Assembly (NCBI RefSeq): GCF_001908725.1
Contig: NZ_CP018725.1
Span: 620,001 to 684,000, forward strand
Direction: 5' to 3'
Length of the DNA: 64,000 bases
Source of the DNA: Xanthomonas vesicatoria ATCC 35937
GTDB taxonomy: Bacteria > Pseudomonadota > Gammaproteobacteria > Xanthomonadales > Xanthomonadaceae
A program made the translations under genes and the position numbers. Every line of letters begins with the position of its first letter. Within the stretch, counting starts at the first letter, position 1. The notes under the pieces are model-generated. The model saw nothing but the letters and a program-made list of their open reading frames with translations. It was not told the origin of the DNA and made no database searches. Shown piece after piece: positions 8,678 through 19,590 of this stretch.

Positions 8678-10571
8678 TGTAGCTGGGCTGCTCCGGGGTC
8701 ACGTATACCCGCTGGGTAGCTTTTTGATAATCGCCCGGCTTGGCGAAAAAGATATTCGGCACGTAGGTCTGCGGGTTGCGGTCGTACAGCGGGAACAGGC
8801 TGGATTGCACCTGCACCATCACCCGGTGCCCTTTCTGGAAGGTGTGATTGGCGGTGGGCAGGCCGAACTCGAACGCCAGCGGTTGATTGGCCGCCAGCGG
8901 CTTGGGCGCGCTGAAACTCTCGCGATACCGCCCGCGGAAGATCGCCAGCGACACCGGCAGTTCATAGCCGCCCATCTTGGGGCTGGACGCCATCTCATCC
9001 GGGTACACATCGATCAGCTTGACTACCCAGTCGCTGTCGCTGCCGCTGGTCGAGGCCTGCAGATGCACATCGGGCGCACCGGCGATCTGCAACGGCTCGG
9101 TCAGCGGCTCGGTGACGAAGGTCAGCACATCCGGGCGGCCGTCCACAAAGCGCTGATCGTGCACCAGCCAGGTGGTCCACATGCTGCGGTCGCCAAAATC
9201 CACCGGGCGCGGCGCGAACGGCACCGGCTTGGCGGGATCGGACACGTATTCTTCAAACGCGCCCTGCCCGGCAGCGGGCTTGTCGAAGGACAGCTTGCCG
9301 CCGGCCTGCAGATACAGCGGTTTGCTCGCCGACGCACAGCCCTTGTCGCAACTGCGCGGCCAGGACTGCAGGCGATCCCAGCGGTTCTCGCCGGTGTCAT
9401 AGATGAAGACCGGCGGCGTGCTCGCCTTTGGCGCGCCATCGACCAGGTATTGGTCGAAGAACGGGCGCAAGACATCACGGCGAAACTGACGCGCGGTGTC
9501 GCCATCGAAATTCAATGCGCCCAATGAGCTGCCGTCGTAGTTCACCTGGCTGTGCCGCCACGGCCCCATCACCAGATAGTTGAGCGTATTGCGCGTGTCG
9601 CGCGGCTCCATCGCCGTGTAGCTGTGGATCGCGCCCCACATGTCTTCCTGGTCCCACAGGCCCTGCAGCCACATCGTGGGCACCTTGAGCGGCGTGCGCG
9701 CCATCACCTTGTCCAGCGCCTGCTCCTGCCAGAACGTATCGTATGCCGCGTGTTCGGTGAGCTTGTGCCACCACGGGAGTTGCTCCACCCCGGCGGCCTT
9801 GGCGAAATCCCCGGCCGACCCGGCCTGCAGGAAATTGCTGTAGTCGTCCTGCCCCTGGCGCGGAATGCCGGCCCCCTTGCCGCGCTTGCTGAGCTGGCCG
9901 GTGAAGTAGTCGAAGTTGACCTGGCGGAAGGCGCCGTGATTGAACCAGTCGTCGCCCATCCAGCCATCGATCATCGGGCTTTCCGGCGCAGCCACCTTCA
10001 ACGCCGGATGCGGGTTGGTCAGCGCCATGACCACGGTAAACCCTTCGTAGGACGAGCCGATCATGCCGACCTTGCCGTTGGATTCGGCAACGTTCTTGAC
10101 CAGCCAGTCGATGGTGTCCCACGCATCGGTGGCGTGGTCCACCTCGCTGGGATTGAGCGCGCCACGCAGCGGGCGGGTCATCACGTAGTCGCCCTCGGAG
10201 CCATACTTGCCGCGCACGTCCTGGAACACGCGGATGTAGCCGCCTTCGACGAAGACGTCGTCGCCGGGCGGCAGCAGATCCTTCATATGCGGCGAGGCCA
10301 GGCGCTCGCTACGGCCACTGGCGTCGTAGGGCGTGCGCGTCAGCACCATCGGTGCATGGCGTGCGCCCTTGGGCAGCACGATCACGGTATGCAGCTTCAC
10401 CCCATCGCGCATCGGGATCATCACCTCGCGCTTGATGTAGTCGTTGGCAGCGTCGCTTGCCACGAACGGCTTGCCGGTGATGTCCGGCGTCATCGGCGAG
10501 GTCTGTGCAAAGGCGCTGCCGGCGGCGGCAGCAATGGCGGTGGCAAGCAGGCAGACAGCGAAGCGGCGCAT
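8658..10571 (-). CDS. Exported alpha-amino acid ester hydrolase (CocE/NonD family)
   Basis: 637 residues with a signal peptide (about 1-22, ending SAFA). The alpha/beta-hydrolase domain has the nucleophile motif GSSYEG with Ser174, and I count Asp307 and His340 for the rest of the triad and Asp208, Glu309 and Asp310 for the acidic cluster that binds the substrate amino group. These numbers equal those published for the X. citri alpha-amino acid ester hydrolase, which hydrolyses and forms beta-lactams with alpha-amino side chains such as ampicillin and cephalexin. The C-terminal half is the jelly-roll domain of the CocE family. Older annotation calls such genes glutaryl-7-ACA acylase. Its natural role is unknown. 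Monocistronic as far as visible. Confidence 0.93.
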   Translation of the reverse strand: MRRFAVCLLATAIAAAAGSAFAQTSPMTPDITGKPFVASDAANDYIKREVMIPMRDGVKLHTVIVLPKGARHAPMVLTRTPYDASGRSERLASPHMKDLLPPGDDVFVEGGYIRVFQDVRGKYGSEGDYVMTRPLRGALNPSEVDHATDAWDTIDWLVKNVAESNGKVGMIGSSYEGFTVVMALTNPHPALKVAAPESPMIDGWMGDDWFNHGAFRQVNFDYFTGQLSKRGKGAGIPRQGQDDYSNFLQAGSAGDFAKAAGVEQLPWWHKLTEHAAYDTFWQEQALDKVMARTPLKVPTMWLQGLWDQEDMWGAIHSYTAMEPRDTRNTLNYLVMGPWRHSQVNYDGSSLGALNFDGDTARQFRRDVLRPFFDQYLVDGAPKASTPPVFIYDTGENRWDRLQSWPRSCDKGCASASKPLYLQAGGKLSFDKPAAGQGAFEEYVSDPAKPVPFAPRPVDFGDRSMWTTWLVHDQRFVDGRPDVLTFVTEPLTEPLQIAGAPDVHLQASTSGSDSDWVVKLIDVYPDEMASSPKMGGYELPVSLAIFRGRYRESFSAPKPLAANQPLAFEFGLPTANHTFQKGHRVMVQVQSSLFPLYDRNPQTYVPNIFFAKPGDYQKATQRVYVTPEQPSYISLPVR

Positions 10572-10975
10572 CGACAACTCCGGAACGTGCGGGGCAATCG
10601 TCGACTGTAGGCAGGCAGCGGGCTGCCTGGGGAGTGTCAAAGGTCGTGGTTGGCGGGGTGCAGCGGCATGACTGGCTGGCGCGCTGATTGACTGACGGCC
10701 AGGCGGCGCTGCCGGCCACTGCCCCCTGTCCTGAGGTGGTGGCGAGCTCCGCAGACCTGGAACATGCGGCGCACACGTCAATCGGTGCGATGCCTACCCA
10801 TTGCAGCGGCCGTGCTGCCGGAGCTGCCTTGGGTATCTGCGGCTCCGCTGGGACACCGGGTCGCGGGGGCCAACCACCTCCGCAGGGGAGCTAACCGCTG
10901 CGCCTAATCCTCGCAACGCACAGGGGACCTGCCAGCCGGCGCAGACGAGCGCCACGCCAACGACTGCCGACGGCG
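10572..10975. other. Intergenic region between the ester hydrolase and proA
   Basis: 404 bases with no frame that looks coding. It contains a short palindrome, CAGGCAGC-GG-GCTGCCTG (10612-10629), in the leader of the ester hydrolase gene. The right part is downstream of proA; I see no clear T-tailed terminator for the arginine/proline block here. Confidence 0.5.
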
Positions 10976-12220
10976 TCAGTGCCGTACCTGCCCCTCGCCA
11001 CGCACTACGAAACGCTCCACGGTGAGTGCCTCCAGGCCCATCGGCCCATACGAATGCAGGCGCGTGGTCGAGATGCCGATCTCCGCGCCCAGGCCGAGTT
11101 CGCCACCATCGGAAAAGCGCGAAGAAGCGTTGACCATCACCACCGCCGAGCGCAGCGCGTGCACGAAGCGCTCGGCGTTTGCGGCGTTTTCGGTGGCGAT
11201 CACTTCGGTATGGTCCGAGCCGTACTGGCGGATGTGGGCCAGTGCGGTCTCCAGATCCGCAACCACGCGGATTGCCAGGATCAGATCCAGATATTCGGCG
11301 GCATAGTCGTCGTCGCTGGCAGGCGCGATCTCGGGCAACACCGCGCGCGTTGCCGCATCGCCACGCAGCTCCACGTTGCGCGCGCGTAGCGCAGCAGCGG
11401 CCAGCGGCAGGAAGCGCTCGGCGATGTCCGCATGCACCAGCAACGTTTCCAGCGAATTGCAGGCCGATGGCCGGCTGGCCTTGCCGTCGACCAACAGGCG
11501 CACGGCACGCTCCATATCGGCCGACGCATCCACAAACAGATGGCATACGCCCTTGTAATGCTTGATCACCGGCACGCGCGCGTGTTCGGCGACAAAGCGG
11601 ATGAGCCCTTCGCCGCCGCGCGGAATCGCCAGGTCGATGATGTCGCTGAGTTGCAGTAATTCCAGCATGGTCTCGCGACGCAGATCCTCGACCAGCGTCA
11701 ATGCCGCTTCGGGCACGTTGGCTGCGCGCAATGCGCCCTGCAATGCGCGCGCGATTGCGGTGTTGGAATGGATCGCTTCGGAACCGCCGCGCAGGATCAC
11801 GCCATTGCCCGCCTTGATGCACAGCGCGGCTGCATCGGCGGTGACGTTGGGACGGGCCTCGTAGATCATCGCAATCACGCCCAGCGGCACGCGCACCTTT
11901 TGCACGCGGATGCCGTTGGGGCGGACATCGTCGCGGGTAATCTGGCCCACCGGGTCGGGTAACTGCGCCACATCACGAAGCGCGGCAGCGATGCCGGCCA
12001 GACGCTTGTCGTCCAGCGCCAGCCGATCGAGCATGGCCGTGCCGGTGCCCTTGGCGCGGGCGGCCTCGAGATCGCGCGCGTTTGCGGCAAGGATCGACGC
12101 CGCATCGGTTTCCAGCGCGGCAGCCATCGCCTCGAGCAGATCCTGCTTGGCCTGCGCGGAAAGCTGCGAAAGCACCTGTGCGGCATCACGACATTGCAGG
12201 GCGAGGGATTTGATGGTCAT
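10976..12220 (-). CDS. proA: Gamma-glutamyl phosphate reductase
   Basis: 414 residues of the aldehyde dehydrogenase superfamily. It reduces glutamyl 5-phosphate with NADPH to glutamate semialdehyde, the second step of proline synthesis. The Rossmann region (about residues 90-230) is followed by the catalytic segment containing [13 protein letters not shown], whose cysteine is the nucleophile. Length matches E. coli ProA (417). It is the last gene of the leftward block; proB is 123 bases upstream, the gap being filled by a palindromic repeat element. Confidence 0.96.
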   Translation of the reverse strand: MTIKSLALQCRDAAQVLSQLSAQAKQDLLEAMAAALETDAASILAANARDLEAARAKGTGTAMLDRLALDDKRLAGIAAALRDVAQLPDPVGQITRDDVRPNGIRVQKVRVPLGVIAMIYEARPNVTADAAALCIKAGNGVILRGGSEAIHSNTAIARALQGALRAANVPEAALTLVEDLRRETMLELLQLSDIIDLAIPRGGEGLIRFVAEHARVPVIKHYKGVCHLFVDASADMERAVRLLVDGKASRPSACNSLETLLVHADIAERFLPLAAAALRARNVELRGDAATRAVLPEIAPASDDDYAAEYLDLILAIRVVADLETALAHIRQYGSDHTEVIATENAANAERFVHALRSAVVMVNASSRFSDGGELGLGAEIGISTTRLHSYGPMGLEALTVERFVVRGEGQVRH

Positions 12221-12228
12221 TGAGGGGC

Positions 12229-12346
12229 CGGGAGTGGGGAATCGGGAATGGTAAAAGCGGGCGCCACCACTTTACTGCGACGAAATCGGCAGCGGGAAAG
12301 TGAGCTGGAAACGCTGTTGCGATTCCCGATTCTCGATTCCCCGCTA
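12229..12346. repeat. GGGAATCGGGAAT-family palindromic element between proB and proA
   Basis: Starts GGAGTGGGGAATCGGGAATG and ends with the near complement GCGATTCCCGATTCTCGATT, enclosing about 70 bases. Related elements lie at 42690-42772 and 56755-56820. It fills the whole proB-proA gap and takes in the proB stop codon, so it could act on mRNA stability or relative expression of the two genes. Confidence 0.7.
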
Positions 12347-13495
12347 CAACAGCACCAAATCGTCGCGATGCACCACGTTCTCGCCATAGCTGTAACCGAG
12401 GACGCCATCGATCTCGCGCGAGTGACGGCGCGCAATCCGGCGGATATCCAGTGCCGAATACTGGCTGACACCGCGCGCCAGACAGCGCTCGCCATCGGCA
12501 TCGCGCAGGCGGATCTCCACCATGTCGCCACGACGGAAGTCGCCTTCGGCACCGGCCACGCCGCCCGGCAATAGCGATGCGCCCTTGTCGCTCAACGCGG
12601 TTGCGGCGCCCGCATCGATTAGGATGGCGCCCGCTTCCACCGGCGCATGGCGTAGCCAGTACTTGCGTGCCGCAATGCGCGTGTGCGCGGCGTGGATACG
12701 CGTACCGCATAGGCGATCCTGCGCCAGCCCGCGCACCACCTCGCTGCTGCGTCCATTGAACAGATAGGTTTCGATACCGGCCGCACCGGCTTTGGCGGCG
12801 GCTTCCAGCTTGGTGCGCATGCCGCCGGTGCCCACGCTGCTGCCGCTGCCGCCGGCCATCGCCATCACCAGCGGCGTGAGCTCGGGGACATCGTCGAGCG
12901 GCCGCGCCAACGGGTTGCTGCGCGGGTCGGCGCTATACAAACCGTCGATGTCGGTGGCGATGAACAACGCATCGGCATCGACCAGTGCGGCGACGATCGC
13001 CGCCAGGTTGTCGTTGTCGCCCAGCTTGAGCTCGTCCACCGACACGGTGTCGTTCTCGTTGATCACCGGCAGCGCACCCAACCGCAGCAACTCGCCCAAG
13101 GTGGCGCGTGCATTGAGATAACGGCGACGGTTGCGCAGATCGTCATGGGTGAGCAGCACCTGCGCGACCGGCCGTTCGAAAAAGCGTTGCCACAGGGCGA
13201 TCAACTGCGCCTGCCCCAGCGCAGCCAGCGCCTGCCGCGCGGCGATCGGTGCCCCGGCCTCGGCGGCTCTGGGCAGGATCGCCCGACCGGCCGCCACCGC
13301 ACCCGACGACACGATCACCAGCTCGCGCCCGGCCGCCAGATTGGCCGAGACAAACTGCGCCAGACCCAGCGCAAAGCGCGGCGACAGGCCACCGCCATCT
13401 GCGGCGAGCAGGCTGCTGCCGACCTTGAGCACCGCGCGTCGCCACGGTGGCAGCGCTTGCTCGATAAACGGCGAGGTGTTCGCAGGCGTGGTCAT
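12344..13495 (-). CDS. proB: Glutamate 5-kinase
   Basis: 383 residues: an amino acid kinase domain (about 1-265, starting with RRAVLKVGSSLL and containing the GGMRTKLEAA segment) and a C-terminal PUA domain (about 285-375). It phosphorylates glutamate with ATP, the first and feedback-inhibited step of proline synthesis. The stop codon lies within a repeat element. It begins 13 bases after the YciI-like gene, so it is likely transcribed with the arginine genes. Confidence 0.96.
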   Translation of the reverse strand: MTTPANTSPFIEQALPPWRRAVLKVGSSLLAADGGGLSPRFALGLAQFVSANLAAGRELVIVSSGAVAAGRAILPRAAEAGAPIAARQALAALGQAQLIALWQRFFERPVAQVLLTHDDLRNRRRYLNARATLGELLRLGALPVINENDTVSVDELKLGDNDNLAAIVAALVDADALFIATDIDGLYSADPRSNPLARPLDDVPELTPLVMAMAGGSGSSVGTGGMRTKLEAAAKAGAAGIETYLFNGRSSEVVRGLAQDRLCGTRIHAAHTRIAARKYWLRHAPVEAGAILIDAGAATALSDKGASLLPGGVAGAEGDFRRGDMVEIRLRDADGERCLARGVSQYSALDIRRIARRHSREIDGVLGYSYGENVVHRDDLVLL

Positions 13496-13508
13496 CGTGG
13501 CGAGAGGC

Positions 13509-13769
13509 TCAGTGCGTTTTCCATTCGTGGACGGTCAGCGTGGAGGCACCGCGCAGCGCCAGCGGATCGCGCGCCACGATCTGCTGCGCCTGCTCCAGGC
13601 TGTCCACGTTGATCAAGACATAGGCGCCGCCGCTACCGTCGCTGAAACCACCGGTCAACTCCAGCTGCCCGGCCGCACGCAGTGTCTCCAGAAATGCACG
13701 ATGCGGTTCCACCACATCGGCCGGGAACTGCGGCTTGCGCATCGCCAGCACCAGATAACGTGTGGACAT
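13509..13769 (-). CDS. YciI-family (dimeric alpha-beta barrel) protein
   Basis: 86 residues with the YciI pattern: RYLVLAMRKP at the start, then H23 (EPHRAFLETL), a GGFSDGSGG turn and a second beta-alpha-beta unit with PLALRGASTLTVHEW. The fold is a small ferredoxin-like barrel; the conserved His/Asp pair suggests a catalytic role but no reaction is established. Its start overlaps the stop of the cupin gene by one base (TGATG), so the two are translationally coupled and may act together. Confidence 0.8.
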   Translation of the reverse strand: MSTRYLVLAMRKPQFPADVVEPHRAFLETLRAAGQLELTGGFSDGSGGAYVLINVDSLEQAQQIVARDPLALRGASTLTVHEWKTH

Positions 13770-14122
13770 CAGCCGGCCTCCTTGTCGGGTGTTGGCTCGC
13801 TGCGACCGAACGGTGTGGAGATGACCAGGAAGCGCGCCTGCTCGTCGGAAAGATTGTGCATCTGGTGGGTGGAACCCGGCGGCACATGCAGGCTCTGGCC
13901 CGCGCGCAGCAAATGCTGCTCGCCGTCCAGCTGCAGCATCACCTCGCCGGCCAGCACGTAAAAAAAGTGCCGCGCGCGGCTGTGGCGATGACGCAATTCG
14001 GCTGCGCCGGGCGGCATATGCTCTTCGAGCACGCTCAGGTTGGGGTCGCGCAACAGGTGCCAGCCATCGCTGGCCTCGCCCCAGGGGTAATGCTCGGCGG
14101 TGTCGGTGCTGATCATGGCCAT
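13769..14122 (-). CDS. Single-domain cupin protein
   Basis: 117 residues forming one cupin barrel. Motif 1 is seen as RHRHSRARHFFYVLAGE (metal-binding HxH plus Glu position), motif 2 as PPGSTHQMHN. Such small cupins are metal-dependent isomerases, dioxygenases or sensors; none can be assigned here. The start (MAMIST, or MIST two codons on) overlaps the argH stop by one base (TGATG), and its own stop overlaps the next start the same way. Tight coupling to argH suggests a link to arginine metabolism, but that is inference. Confidence 0.82.
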   Translation of the reverse strand: MAMISTDTAEHYPWGEASDGWHLLRDPNLSVLEEHMPPGAAELRHRHSRARHFFYVLAGEVMLQLDGEQHLLRAGQSLHVPPGSTHQMHNLSDEQARFLVISTPFGRSEPTPDKEAG

Positions 14123-15417
14123 CAGACCAGCGCCTGCCAGCGGGCGCGCAACACATCCAGTTGCAGATCGGCTGCAGCACCGGGCGAAACGCGTGCAGCC
14201 AGGCTACCTTCCGGCGTGCGCCCCTGCCCCGCAGTGTCCGACGCTTCGGCAGCCGCCTTGTAGGCATCGCGGAACGGCACCCCGGCAACCGCCGCTTCCA
14301 CCGCCACGTCGGTGGCGTACATCCCTGAATCGATCGCCGCATGCAGCTTGTCAGGGCGCCATTCCAGGTTGGCCAACAAGGCCGGCAGCAGTTCCAGCGC
14401 CGCCAGGCCGCGCCCGAAGCCGTGCACGATGGCGCCCTTGCTGCTCTGCAGGTCGCGGTGGTACCCAGAGGGCAGCGACAGCAGCTGTTCGATCTCGGTC
14501 CGCGCGGCGGCCACGCTGGCGTGGGTGGCGCGCATCAGTTCGATCACGTCCGGGTTGCGCTTGTTGGGCATGATCGAGCTGCCGGTGGTGTACTGCGCCG
14601 GCAACGCAACAAACGCGAATTCGCCGCTGGTGAACAGCGACAAGTCCCAGGCGATACGCCGCAGGTCCAGGGTGGCGCTGCCAAGGGCTTCGAGCGCGGC
14701 CAGCTCGTACTTGCCGCGCGAAAGCTGCGCGTAGATCGGCGACACCTGCAGACGTGCAAAGCCGAGCTCGGCGGTGGTGTGCGCACGATCCAGCGGCAGA
14801 TTGACGCCGTAGCCAGCGGCGGTGCCGAGCGGGTTGCTGTCCACCAGGCGCAAGGTATCGGTCGCGCGCACGGCGTTATCGATAAACGCCTCTGCCCAGC
14901 CCGCCCACCACATGCCCGCCGACGACACCACCGCACGCTGGATATGCGTGTAGCCGGGCACCGGCAATGCGCCTTCGGCCTGTGCGCGGTCCAGCGCCAC
15001 CTTGGCGATCTCGCGGCTGAGTTCGGCTACACGCTGCAGCTTGTCCTTCAACCAAAGACGCGTGGCGACCAGAATCTGATCGTTGCGACTGCGTCCGGTG
15101 TGGATCTTGCGGCCGGCATCGCCCAGGCGTTCGGTCAAGCGCGCTTCGATCGCCGAATGGCAATCTTCGTACTGCTCATCGAGCACGAACGCGCCGCTGC
15201 GGAAATCGGCCGCCAACAGATCGAGCTGCTCACTCAAGCCGCCCAGCTCCTGCAACGACAGGATGCCGATGTGCTGCAGCCCCTGCGCATGCGCCTTGCT
15301 GGCCGCGATGTCGTGCAGGAAGAACTCGCGATCCAGGATCACGTCGTCGCCGGCCAGGAAGGTCTGGATCTTGGCGTCTACCGCAACACCGGGTTTTTGC
15401 CACAACAAATTGGTCAT
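14122..15417 (-). CDS. argH: Argininosuccinate lyase
   Basis: 431 residues; splits argininosuccinate into arginine and fumarate, the last step of the pathway. The fumarase/aspartase signature [11 protein letters not shown] is intact, and HTGRSRNDQ and GYTHIQRA are the other two conserved regions. It is about 25 residues shorter than E. coli ArgH. I chose the ATG giving MTNLLWQK; an in-frame TTG five codons upstream is possible. The 109-base gap from argC contains a hairpin and a direct repeat. Confidence 0.95.
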   Translation of the reverse strand: MTNLLWQKPGVAVDAKIQTFLAGDDVILDREFFLHDIAASKAHAQGLQHIGILSLQELGGLSEQLDLLAADFRSGAFVLDEQYEDCHSAIEARLTERLGDAGRKIHTGRSRNDQILVATRLWLKDKLQRVAELSREIAKVALDRAQAEGALPVPGYTHIQRAVVSSAGMWWAGWAEAFIDNAVRATDTLRLVDSNPLGTAAGYGVNLPLDRAHTTAELGFARLQVSPIYAQLSRGKYELAALEALGSATLDLRRIAWDLSLFTSGEFAFVALPAQYTTGSSIMPNKRNPDVIELMRATHASVAAARTEIEQLLSLPSGYHRDLQSSKGAIVHGFGRGLAALELLPALLANLEWRPDKLHAAIDSGMYATDVAVEAAVAGVPFRDAYKAAAEASDTAGQGRTPEGSLAARVSPGAAADLQLDVLRARWQALV

Positions 15418-15454
15418 CGGAAAGCGTCTCAAGATAAATCGTCTGATTTAAATC

Positions 15455-15526
15455 CCCGCACATGGATGTGCGGGCTTTTGCGAGGGACTCGCATCATTGA
15501 TGTACGGGCTCCGCGAGGGGCTAGCA

Positions 15527-15533
<7 letters not shown>
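15455..15533. repeat. Hairpin and imperfect direct repeat in the argC-argH gap
   Basis: CCCGCACAT-GG-ATGTGCGGG (15455-15474) is a perfect 9-base stem. It is followed by two imperfect copies of a 32-33 base unit (15468-15500 and 15502-15533), both containing GCGAGGG...CATCA; the second copy takes in the last codons and stop of argC. Neither side has a convincing T run for leftward termination. It may be a processing or partial termination site between argC and argH. Confidence 0.5.
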
Positions 15534-16473
<940 letters not shown>

Positions 16474-16477
<4 letters not shown>

Positions 16478-17085
16478 GCGTTTGCTTCCAGGCGGAACTG
16501 CAGGTGTCGTTTCACCCCGGCCCATTCCGTATCGATGATGGAGAACACCACGGTATCGCGCGGCGTACCGTCGGCGTGGCGGGTGTGATTGCGCAATACG
16601 CCGTCCTGCTTTGCGCCCAGTCGCGCAATCGCCGCACGCGAGGTGTGATTGAACCAGCTGGTTTCGAACACCACGCTCAGGCAGCCCAGCGTTTCGAAGG
16701 CGTATTGCAGCAGCATCAGCTTGGCTTCGGTATTGACGCCGCTGCGCTGCACGCGCGGTGCGTACCAGGTGTAGCCGATCGACAGCCGGGGCACGGCGAC
16801 ATCCAGCGCGTAGTAACGCGTGCAGCCGACGATGTCACCGGCCGCATCGCGCACCGCTAGCGGCAACGCCGTGCCATCGGCGCGTGCCGCCAGTGCCGCT
16901 GCGAGGTAGGCATCGACCTGGGCCGGTGCCGGCACGCCGGTGTACCACAGACGCGACAACGCGCCGTCGCCCAGTGCCGCACGCAGGCCATCGGCATGCG
17001 CCGGCTGCAGCGGCTCCACGGTGGCGTGCTGCCCGCGCAAGACGGGCATCTCGCTCCAGGCCGGTGGCAGGGCAACGGGTGTCAT
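16474..17085 (-). CDS. GNAT-family N-acetyltransferase, RimJ/RimL-like
   Basis: 203 residues with the RimJ/RimL-type acetyltransferase layout: [19 protein letters not shown] at the start, GCTRYY and the helix-forming [16 protein letters not shown], then a late [17 protein letters not shown] segment. Such enzymes acetylate an amino group with acetyl-CoA. The place, five bases after the NAGS/NAGK gene and overlapping argC by ATGA, suggests use of an arginine intermediate or a role in its acetylation, but the RimJ-type sequence also fits a protein or small-molecule acetylase. Confidence 0.85.
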
Positions 17086-17090
17086 TGCGC

Positions 17091-18434
17091 TCAGCCCAGC
17101 AACGTCGGCTGACGTGTCGCGCAGTGCGCCACGCAATGCTGGATCTGCTCGAAATTCTCCAGCCCGTACCAGAACACCTTCCATTTTTCCTGCTTGATGC
17201 AGCCGTCGGATTCGGCGTAGTAGAAAATGTTGACCTGGTTGTTGTGGCGCGAGCGCCAGAACAGCTGCGGGGTCTCCTCGCGCATCACATTCCACACCGC
17301 ACGGCCCAGGCCCTCGCCTTGCGCATCGTCGAGCACGGCAAACTTGTCCAGATACGTCAGCCGGCCGGCACCGAACTGGCCTTCGTCGGTAAGAATCACC
17401 GCAGCGCGATAGTTCTCGCTGACGTAGGCGCGCAGCAGCGTGGTAGTGGCGAAGTAATCCGGCACCAGGGTGCGGCCGAAGCTCGATTCGATCAGCGACG
17501 TCAGCCGCGGCAGATCCAGCTGATCCCACGAGGTCGCGCGCAGCACGCGCTCGCCCCGCCGGACCAGCGTGCCGGAGCCCTTGTGGGTGAACAGTTCCTT
17601 GGCCAGATCCGCCGGCCGGGTGATCGACACCGACGATTCCAGCGGCAAACGATCGAGCAAGTCCTTGATCTGCTCGATCTTGACCCGCATCCCGCCATTG
17701 ATCCACGGCTGCTGCATCAGGTGATCGTATTCGGTGGACAGGTTGATCGAATCGATCAGCTTGCCATCGGCATCCAGCAGCCCGCCGGTGCCGGTGAGGA
17801 AAATGATCTTGTACGGCTGCAGTTCCTGCACCAGCTCGTTGGCGGCAAAATCCGCATTGACGTTGAGGATTTGCCCGCTCGGTGTCTCGCCCAGGCTGGT
17901 GATCACCGGGATCGAGCCGGCCTGCAGGCTGGCTTCGATCGGTGCCAGATTCACCGCCTTGACCTCACCGACCAGGCCATAGGTGTCGCGGTCCAGATAC
18001 TCAGCCTCGAACACGCCACCGGTGATGGAAGTGGCGCGCGCACCGTTCTGCTGCAGCGCTTCCACCAGTTTGAGGTTGGAGACCTGGAACACCTTGCGCA
18101 CGATCGCCAGCGCTTCCGGCGAGGTCACCCGCAAGCCGTTTACGGTCTGCTTTTCGATGCCCGCCGCAGACAGCTCCGCATCCAGCTGCGGGCCCGCGCC
18201 ATGCAGCACGATCGGGGTCAGGCCCACTTCCTGCAGGAACGACAGCGACGACGTCAGCGCGTCCAGGTCGTCGCGCAGGACCGCGCCGCCCACCTTGACC
18301 ACTGCAAAGCGCTTGGCGTCCACCTGCGAAAAACGCTTGAGGTACTGGCTGATTTCCTTGGCGCTGGCCATGCTCGAAAGCAGGCGCACGATGGTCTGGC
18401 GGGTCTGTTTGTGGGGCTGTGCGGAGAGGGACAT
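17091..18434 (-). CDS. argB: Bifunctional N-acetylglutamate synthase/kinase
   Basis: 447 residues joining two activities: an amino acid kinase domain (about 1-285; [21 protein letters not shown], and the segment [10 protein letters not shown]) that phosphorylates N-acetylglutamate, and a C-terminal GNAT domain (about 295-447) that makes N-acetylglutamate from acetyl-CoA and glutamate. This fused NAGS/K is known from Xanthomonas and relatives, and is closer to vertebrate NAGS than to E. coli ArgA or ArgB. It provides the first two steps of the pathway, which explains why no separate argA is present. Located between argE' and a GNAT gene in the arginine block. Confidence 0.95.
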   Translation of the reverse strand: MSLSAQPHKQTRQTIVRLLSSMASAKEISQYLKRFSQVDAKRFAVVKVGGAVLRDDLDALTSSLSFLQEVGLTPIVLHGAGPQLDAELSAAGIEKQTVNGLRVTSPEALAIVRKVFQVSNLKLVEALQQNGARATSITGGVFEAEYLDRDTYGLVGEVKAVNLAPIEASLQAGSIPVITSLGETPSGQILNVNADFAANELVQELQPYKIIFLTGTGGLLDADGKLIDSINLSTEYDHLMQQPWINGGMRVKIEQIKDLLDRLPLESSVSITRPADLAKELFTHKGSGTLVRRGERVLRATSWDQLDLPRLTSLIESSFGRTLVPDYFATTTLLRAYVSENYRAAVILTDEGQFGAGRLTYLDKFAVLDDAQGEGLGRAVWNVMREETPQLFWRSRHNNQVNIFYYAESDGCIKQEKWKVFWYGLENFEQIQHCVAHCATRQPTLLG

Positions 18435-18483
18435 TGCCGTGATCGATAGAGGATAAGGATGCGCCGGGGCGCAGGAATCGGCG

Positions 18484-19584
18484 TCAGTGCGCGCCGTTGA
18501 TGATGCGATGGACCGATTCGGCGTAACGCTGCAACTGCTCCAGCGTCACGAACTCGTCGGCGGTATGTGCCTGGGCGATGTCGCCCGGCCCATAGACAAG
18601 TGCGGTGTAGCCACCAGCCGAAAACAACGAGGCTTCGGTCCAGAAGTCCACCGCGTTGCCGATCGGCAGATCCAGCGCATCGGCCACATCGCGTGCGGCC
18701 AGGCGACGCTCTTCGGCACGCGCGATGTCGCCCGACGGCAGGCTCGGCCCGCGAAAGGTTTCTTCGAAATGCGCTGCCGCTGGATCGGCAAAGCCGGCAA
18801 AGGTGGCCAGCAAGCCGTCCACGTCCATCGACGGCAACGGACGAAACCCGAAGCGCAGCTCGGCCGCCGGCGCGATCATGTTGGCCTTGATACCACCATC
18901 GACGCGGCCGATATTGAAGCGCAAACCCGTCAAACCGCCAAAGCGTGCATGCGCCAGCGACTCGACATGATCCAGCGCCTTGCCGCCCCACCGCATCGCT
19001 TGATGCAAGGCGCTAGCGGACGGATCCTGCCTGCCGGAAGCATGCCCGGCACGGCCGGCAAAGCGCATCAACACCGAGCTGATGCCGCGATGCGCGAGCA
19101 CTGCCTCGCTCATGGTCGGCTCGGCCACCAGCACCGCCTCGTAGGGTACCCCACGCGCCAGAAACGCAGCGATGCAGCGCGGGTCATTGGCTTCTTCGTC
19201 GGACGAAAACAGGAACGCGGCATCGCCATCGCCGGCATTAGCGGCTGCGATCAAGGCCGCTGCGGCGCCCTTGATATCGCACACGCCCAGGCCGATCACC
19301 CGGTCCTCGGTACGTCGCATCATGTGTGGGTCGGCACTCCAATGGGGCGAATCCGGCACCGTGTCCAGATGCACGTTGAACAGATACGTTGGCGTGCCGC
19401 GCACTGCGTACAGGCTCACCGCACCGGCGCCGTGGTCGATGACCTCGACCTGGAAACCGGGCAGCTGCGCACGCAGGTAATCGAAGATGCCGCCCTCGGC
19501 AGCGATCGCACGCGGCGGATTGCGGGTGTCGAAGGACACCAGCTTTTCCAGGTGTTGGAGGGTGGATTGGAGCAGGTCGGTCAT
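18484..19584 (-). CDS. argE': N-acetylcitrulline deacetylase (M20 family)
   Basis: 366 residues of the M20 metallopeptidase/ArgE family. Metal sites are visible in FNVHLDTVP (His, Asp), [10 protein letters not shown] (Asp), and SSDEEAND (the Glu-Glu pair). In Xanthomonas this enzyme removes the acetyl group from N-acetylcitrulline rather than from N-acetylornithine, the step following the acetylornithine carbamoyltransferase encoded in the same block. That assignment relies on published work on X. campestris and on the presence of argF' here. It begins six bases after the upstream GNAT gene. Confidence 0.92.
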   Translation of the reverse strand: MTDLLQSTLQHLEKLVSFDTRNPPRAIAAEGGIFDYLRAQLPGFQVEVIDHGAGAVSLYAVRGTPTYLFNVHLDTVPDSPHWSADPHMMRRTEDRVIGLGVCDIKGAAAALIAAANAGDGDAAFLFSSDEEANDPRCIAAFLARGVPYEAVLVAEPTMSEAVLAHRGISSVLMRFAGRAGHASGRQDPSASALHQAMRWGGKALDHVESLAHARFGGLTGLRFNIGRVDGGIKANMIAPAAELRFGFRPLPSMDVDGLLATFAGFADPAAAHFEETFRGPSLPSGDIARAEERRLAARDVADALDLPIGNAVDFWTEASLFSAGGYTALVYGPGDIAQAHTADEFVTLEQLQRYAESVHRIINGAH

Positions 19585-19590
19585 GGCAGG

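Noticed and set aside
7363..8682. 439-codon rightward frame in the MFS gene
   Set aside because: It is a shifted frame of the MFS gene with no membrane segments and starts in the tRNA terminator.
10794..11822. 342-codon leftward frame
   Set aside because: It overlaps proA in another frame, is Arg/Gly-rich and matches no family; a GC-skew shadow.
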